Origin: Lathyrus oleraceus
Taxonomy: Eukaryota; Streptophyta; Magnoliopsida; Fabales; Fabaceae
Assembly: GCF_024323335.1 (NCBI RefSeq)
Contig: NC_066584.1
Coordinates: 271,909,618-271,973,617, forward strand
Length of the DNA: 64,000 nt
Direction: 5' to 3'
This document shows positions 58,938-64,000 of this stretch, one piece after another; within the stretch, counting starts at the first letter, position 1; each line of letters opens with the position of its first letter. The translations under genes and the position numbers were made by a program. The notes under the pieces are model-generated. The model was not told the DNA's origin, did no database searches, and saw nothing but the letters and a program-made list of their open reading frames with translations.

Positions 58938-58940
58938 TGT

Positions 58941-59706
58941 TATAGTATTCATATAGGGTGACACTCATTTGATGCGCCATAACGTTGGTGCATGATGCGT
59001 TAGAAAATGCATTTTCAGAATTTGAAGGATATTTAATATTTTTACATGATAAGTAAGTAATATATAGAATGCATTAAAAAATTCTCTAAAGATATTTCAT
59101 CTTTTGAGTAGGTTGTAAATTTCGAAATACATTTCTAGTGGATCGAATATGGCCATTTTAAAACACTTTACATTCAAGATAGAAAGATTCACATTACAAA
59201 TGAAGTAAGTTAGATTTAACCATTTAATCTTATCAATTGTTAAGACGGTACAAACTCTCAAAGCTATTACATAGATAATCACTTTTTCGAACCTTCTTAC
59301 CACATATTTCATGATAAATTATTTTGTCCAAAAAAAAAACTAATATCTTGAAATAAATGAAAATTGTGACTTTGTACCAAACTAATAATTATTTTTTTGT
59401 TATTTTTGAAAAGACTTGTAAAACCTAGTTATAACTTATAAGTTGGTATTTTTTTCCTCGTAGGTGTGTAGGGCCATTAACTAATATATGGTCGTAATCA
59501 TTACTAACGTTAATTGAACATTGTATGACTAGAAGTTAAGGTCATAAAGCAGAGGATGGTGGATTCGTTTGAGTAAACGATTGGTAGGCAATAGCCACAG
59601 TCCCACCATACTTTATACATCAAGAATCCCAATGTGATGGGGTTGTGTGCTTGTTTTATTTGTGTACCTACTTATCAACCAACCCAACTACAACATTACC
59701 CCCATT

Positions 59707-59787
<81 letters not shown>

Positions 59788-61490
59788 CATCCCAGTAAGT
59801 TAGTAAATTTTTATTTTGGTCTCTGAATTTATTATTTTGGATGGAATCCTTATATATCACTTCTTTTTTTTTTAATGTATGTCAAATTTCTGTTAAAAAA
59901 AATTTTAGATATCTAAGAGTGCTGACATGAATTTTATTTTTTAACTTTTGATTCTGACACAGGTTAACTATGTGGAAATGCAATCTGAGGGTTTTATAAA
60001 GTATGGATGAAATCCAAAATTTATTTGATTTTGCAACTTCTTCTCACTTTCTTCAATATTGTTGTCTTCCTCTTCCTCTCTTCAATACAATCGCATTCTT
60101 CTTTCATTGCATATTCATCCAATCATTCATGGCTACTTCCTCAATTGGTAACTTTAATTCGTTTCAAATCCCGGATTATGGTTGCAATAGATCAATGAAA
60201 ATGTTCATCTCAAACTCTATTGAAAATCCTATACGAAAATATTAGAAATGTCAAAATTCAGGGTTAATGTCAAGTTGCAATTTGTTCATATGAGATGATA
60301 AACTTGAATGAAACATATCAAGTGAACCCAAAAATTCAAGTGGATGCAATTGTTTAAAGGTTGTGAAGGATTTAGGTTGCATTATTAAAGACCATTAGAC
60401 TAGAAAAAAAGAGAAGATGAAAACGAGAAGGTATGTTGAATATATGTTGCCTACATGAAAACGAAAGACCATTAGGCTAGGAAAAAAGAGAAGATAAACA
60501 TGTGTTGCATTAGAATTATTAATTATAAACTTCCCAACTCAGTATAAACATTAGAAATGAGATATGGTATAGTCCCATATTGTTTTTGTTAGACTTGCAT
60601 TTAGTGTTTACATAGCTTATTCAAACCATTTATATTAACTACTTATGGATTGAAGAGAATCTAAAAACAATTGGGTCTTAAGCCCATATAATTATCTTTT
60701 AAAACTTGTATTAATAATTTTTTGTAAAATCATATTAATTAAAAGAAATATTAATAAATAAATTATCATTAATTAAAAGGCATAATTAATTTAATTGAAA
60801 AATATTAATAAATAAATAATCTAATCATCAATGCCTTGTCATTAAAAATAAAATTTGTATTCTAATCATCACTGTCACGTATATAAAATTGGAGGGGAAC
60901 TACAAAAATTCAAAGACCATCAAAATTAAGGGATCAAAATAACTAATTTTGTATTAGGGAGACCAATAATTTAAAACGCCAATATAAAAGGACCAAAAAT
61001 ACATTTAAATCAATTATATTTTAACATTATGCCCAACTATACTATAATTTTCTATTTAGATTTTTTATCTCGTAAAATTGTCCTAATGAGATAACACATA
61101 GTCTTTCATTAGTTTGATTGTTCAAAGACTATAATGTTGCTTTAATAATTATTTTAATAATATTGATCTTATTAGCCCTTATAAATTAAAGTATTAATAC
61201 TATATTATTCTTACTCTAATTATTTGTTAACATGAAATTTTGTTTATTTTTTCAAAAATCTACTTTAAAAAATATTATAGAAGAAATTATCGAATTGAGT
61301 CGCGGATTAAGTTACTCTATTTAATATGTTTTGCGTCATTAATAAAATTGTGCAAGGCAAACTATTAACCCCAACAACTTTAGAATAAAATAGCTTATTT
61401 AAATACTTATATGATTACTAATATACGATAGATAATCAGTCTAGAAATACACCATATATGGTATAAAAATTACTCTAATTAATTTCTCAG
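58941..61490. other. AT-rich stretch, no recognised gene; possible MITE relics
   Basis: No ORF of recognisable family. Two GGTCTCTGAATTTA / GGGACCAAAAATACATTTAA-type words near 59835 and 60985 in opposite orientation hint at a degraded inverted-repeat element (about 59795-61020), but the arms do not align convincingly. The 80-codon opening at 60003-60245 has no recognised domain. Confidence 0.4.
59711..59785. repeat. (AT)n/(TA)n microsatellite, about 75 bp
   Basis: Pure alternating A and T with one phase change (AA) near 59747. Confidence 0.95.
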
Positions 61491-61493
61491 ACG

Positions 61494-61690
61494 AGGAGAA
61501 ATTCTAATATTTTTTCAAAGAGAATTCAATAATAGCTGTTTGAACACTCTAAATAATTGTTCAAACGGGGAGAAAGTTAAATAATTCTCCAAAGAGAATT
61601 CCATAATGGTCGTTTGACCATCCTAAATAATTTCTTGAACAAAGAGAAACTCAAATAATTATCCAAAGAGAATCCAAGAAAATACTCAGA
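61494..61690. repeat. ~75-bp degenerate tandem repeat, about three copies
   Basis: Copies share CAAAGAGAATTC, a GTTTGAAC or GTTTGACC word, CTAAATAAT and a GAGAAA word. Confidence 0.6.
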
Positions 61691-61799
61691 AAATTCAACG
61701 AGTAGAAAGAAAATGGAAGAAGTTGACGCTTTGACAATTCGAGAACGTGAAATAATGAGAGTGAATAAGTAAAAACTCAAGAGTAGTTTTTGGTGTGTT

Positions 61800-62460
61800 T
61801 TGGAACGAAACATGTGCATTCCTTATCTAATGAAGTATGCTAGCCACGATATGTAATCTAAGCAATGTGAGACTTGAAACTTTTATTTGTCTTATATAAT
61901 ATTGAAAACTAACTATAATGTCTAAGCTAAGCAATGAGGAACAAATAGTTTTCTAAATTAACAAACAAACACGCATAATTTTTTAACAAAGTGGAACTGA
62001 AAGATTTTTTTTTTAAAATTCATCCCCATATTTAAATTTTGACATGTTCCAACAATCCCCCGCTTGAATTTGAAAAAAGTGTTTTAGAAGTAACGTCAAA
62101 CGTTTCTAAGATTTGGTATAAGCAGTGGTGTCTATGATTTGAATATTTGCATAATAAGTAGGATTTTGATTCAACAAGAGTGACTCATTGTCTTGAAATC
62201 TATCTCAGACATCAAACTCGTAGGCAACTTTTTCTTAGGTTGTGTTTCGTTCGGGAACCTGGAATAGATGCTCTAACTCTGCTTAGGAACCAGAAATAGA
62301 GATAATTGGATAACTGTTGATCTGGAATGGTGGTTTCAATCTCCTTTACTGTAGCGCATGGTTGGTACTGTATGGTTAGCACTCCCACATTCAAGCTAGT
62401 TCAAGATTCAAGATGAGTATAAAGAAAGTGGAGATTAGAGATTATACCTTGCTCTTAGTA
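61800..62460 (-). mobile_element. possible LTR-retroelement fragment, minus strand
   Basis: The text around CAATCCCCCGCTTGAATTTG (62053) and CAATGTGAGACTTGAAAC (61865) is of the kind seen in minus-oriented plant copia LTRs. No LTR boundary or coding region was found, so this is a weak call. Confidence 0.3.
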
Positions 62461-62756
62461 TGTGAACTATTTTTATACTTTGGCTCAAGTAGAATGGATT
62501 TTGAGATGGATGGGGCCTTGTTCCATTGGGCCTTTGGGGGTCGAGAATAATTTCCCCCAAGGCTTTTGACCTATGGTCTTCATTTTTATCTTCTTATTGC
62601 TCTTTGGTGGTTGCTTCTCTAAATCATTAAACATCATCTTCTTAGTTTCAACTTCAAGTTCCCATTGCGATTTCCCCTTCTCTTCATCCAAGTATGTTGT
62701 TACATCTTTCTTTAAATAAGTAAAGCTTATTTTTCTTTTTATCATTTTTGAGGATC
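62461..62756. other. unassigned; 86-codon minus-strand opening
   Basis: 62485-62745 is open on the minus strand with Lys/Glu-rich composition (KKDVTTYLDEEKGKSQWELE). No family recognised. Confidence 0.3.
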
Positions 62757-63292
62757 TGAAACACCCCAGTTTTTGAATTTTTATTTCTTTATTTTATTCG
62801 TGAATTAATTTCATTTTATTTTAATTATTATGTGCGATAGTTGAATTAATATGGGTGTTCGGGGGTGTGTGGCCTTGAAGTGGGAGTGTGGAGAGTGATT
62901 AGAGATTGATAAAGGTAGGATAGAATTATTAGAACCTATTTTAATAATTAAATAATAGTATTTTAATTGAATTATTTAATTAAGATGGGAAAATAGAAGG
63001 TTTGGATCCAAATTGTGATTTGTGAGAAATAGAGGGGAGGAAGGAGAAAGGATGTTAGTAAGTGAGAGGTGAGTTGGTAATTTCAACTAGATTAACCCTA
63101 ATGATATAAATTAGGAACATGATCTAAGTTTAGGAGTTTTTATCAGGACGTACAAACTTTGGTAAAGAGGCTAGAAAACTAAGAGGAGAGGAAGGGCTTA
63201 GAGTTTGAGGAAGAAGACTCAATCAGACCAGAATTTTCATTGTTGCTAGAATAACCAGGTAGGGGGAGAATGGATTCAATAATGGTTATAAG
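62757..63292 (+). mobile_element. gypsy-like LTR start, interrupted
   Basis: TGAAACACCCCAGTTTTTG at 62757 resembles the TGTAACACCCC start of plant gypsy LTRs (chromovirus or Tat). It runs AT-rich for about 530 bp to the start of the next LTR at 63293. No second copy in the window. Confidence 0.45.
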
Positions 63293-64000
63293 TGAAGGAG
63301 AATAGCGATCCAAAACGCAACGGAAATTAAAAATTTCTCCTTTAGTGACCCTTACGAATGGGTATGATCAGTGATAGAATCGTTACCTCTTGTGGCGATT
63401 GAAACCCTTGATGCAGATCGAAGGAGTGATCACGAATGTTGAATGGTGACAATGCCTCTACTCAATCCACACGAACGGATTCCTTCAGTCTCAGTGCTAG
63501 CTGTTATGAATGAAGGCTTTGAGTGAGTGAGTGAGAGATAGAGAGAGAGAGAAACAAAAATTTCATTTGAACAAATGCTTCTACACAAGGGTTCTATTTA
63601 TAGAACCACTTGTGTGGGCTGTAAGCTAAAAATCCCATTTAAGTGTATGTGGCCCATATCTTATGATATACCAAAATCACTTAAGCGCGTGGTACCTTAC
63701 CATATTTCGTATTCTACTTAAGTGAACTGTACCTTACGATATTCTACAATTCACTTAAGTGCACCGTACCTTACAGTGTTCCTTATTTACTCTACCTCTC
63801 ATCAATCCGTCCTTTTTTTGTGTGACCTTGTAGCTTTTCGCGGCATTGGAAATTATATTAAATCACGTATTTAACATAATAAACAGTGAGCGGTATCTAA
63901 CAACACATCACTGCTACCCAAGACACGAAAATGTCATGTGATCTGACAAATCCTTTTGAGATAATACTTATGTGTACAATTACCCTTTTGCCCTTATGTC
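63293..64000 (-). mobile_element. minus-strand LTR (3' LTR or solo), running off the window
   Basis: The plus strand starts TGAAGGAGAATAGCGATCC, i.e. the minus-strand LTR end ...TTCTCCTTCA, preceded by ATAAG, a possible target duplication. It contains a GA-rich microsatellite (63525-63553) and three diverged 35-40 base repeats with CACTTAAGTG and GTACCTTAC at about 63682-63780, which look like U3 enhancer repeats. CTATTTATAGAACC near 63594-63607 gives a minus-strand TATA-like box. The left LTR end is confident; the right is outside the window. Confidence 0.55.

Larger units (their letters stand above)
53550..58940 (-). mobile_element. decayed MULE (Mutator-like) DNA transposon with OTU-like segment, minus strand
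   Basis: Minus-strand coding remnants run from 58370 to about 56400 (transposase, then OTU-like) and again at 54207-53822 (small ORF). Both outer parts carry clusters of a GGAGATGCATCTCC-type palindrome. A foldback element (54421-56290) sits between. The limits are approximate because the terminal inverted repeats are not resolved. Confidence 0.6.

Noticed and set aside
59795..61020. A second foldback or MITE of about 1.2 kb
   Set aside because: Only short GGTCTC/GGACCA-type words match at the two ends; the arms do not align, so it is not called as a defined element.

Overview
The window is intergenic plant DNA built almost entirely from nested transposable elements. I see no host protein-coding gene, rRNA or functional tRNA. 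The element mix is what large legume genomes (pea, vetch and Lathyrus type) are known for: Ty1/copia elements of the SIRE/Maximus lineage with an extra env-like ORF, Ty3/gypsy elements of the Tat/Ogre type with a tRNA-Arg primer site (TGGCGACTCTGCTGGGGAC), a MULE with an OTU-like segment, a Helitron, and AT-rich foldback DNA. The species is an inference.

Layout. 1-1722: 3' part of a Tat/Ogre-like gypsy LTR, cut by the window edge. 1723-3660: old copia remnant with a duplicated RNase H end. 3661-6846: AT-rich unassigned DNA. 6847-14640: complete non-autonomous SIRE-like element on the minus strand, with near-identical 1.84-kb LTRs, 5-bp target duplication GAAAA and no pol. 15160-18850: decayed minus-strand retroelement with an env-like ORF. 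19145-29370: full-length SIRE-lineage copia element (A) on the plus strand, with gag, pol and env-like ORF all interrupted. 29511-52765: a second SIRE element (B), rearranged so that one LTR plus about 1.75 kb of its 3' flank, including a Helitron, also lies between the left LTR and gag. Its pol is mostly deleted but its 571-codon env-like ORF is open.

Nested in B, just past the env-like stop codon, is an 11.85-kb gypsy insertion (37244-49096) with a perfect target duplication ATGGT. It begins with an inverted LTR 3' tip and ends with an inverted LTR 5' tip, so its integrase-type ends are flipped relative to its interior. Its right end is a roughly 0.5-kb-arm hairpin.

52818-53362: hAT-type MITE with an 8-bp target duplication. 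53550-58940: decayed minus-strand MULE with transposase, OTU-like and small-ORF segments, flanked by clusters of a GGAGATGCATCTCC-type palindrome and split by a 1.87-kb foldback element (54421-56290). 58940-62756: AT-rich DNA with microsatellites and weak repeat signals. 62757-64000: a gypsy-like LTR start interrupted by another, minus-strand LTR that runs off the window.

Nothing here works as a cellular pathway; the genes are parts of retroelement (gag, protease, integrase, RT/RNase H, env-like) and DNA-transposon machinery in stages of decay. The most unusual structures are the flipped-end gypsy insertion, the duplicated LTR-plus-flank of SIRE B, and the long foldback element.
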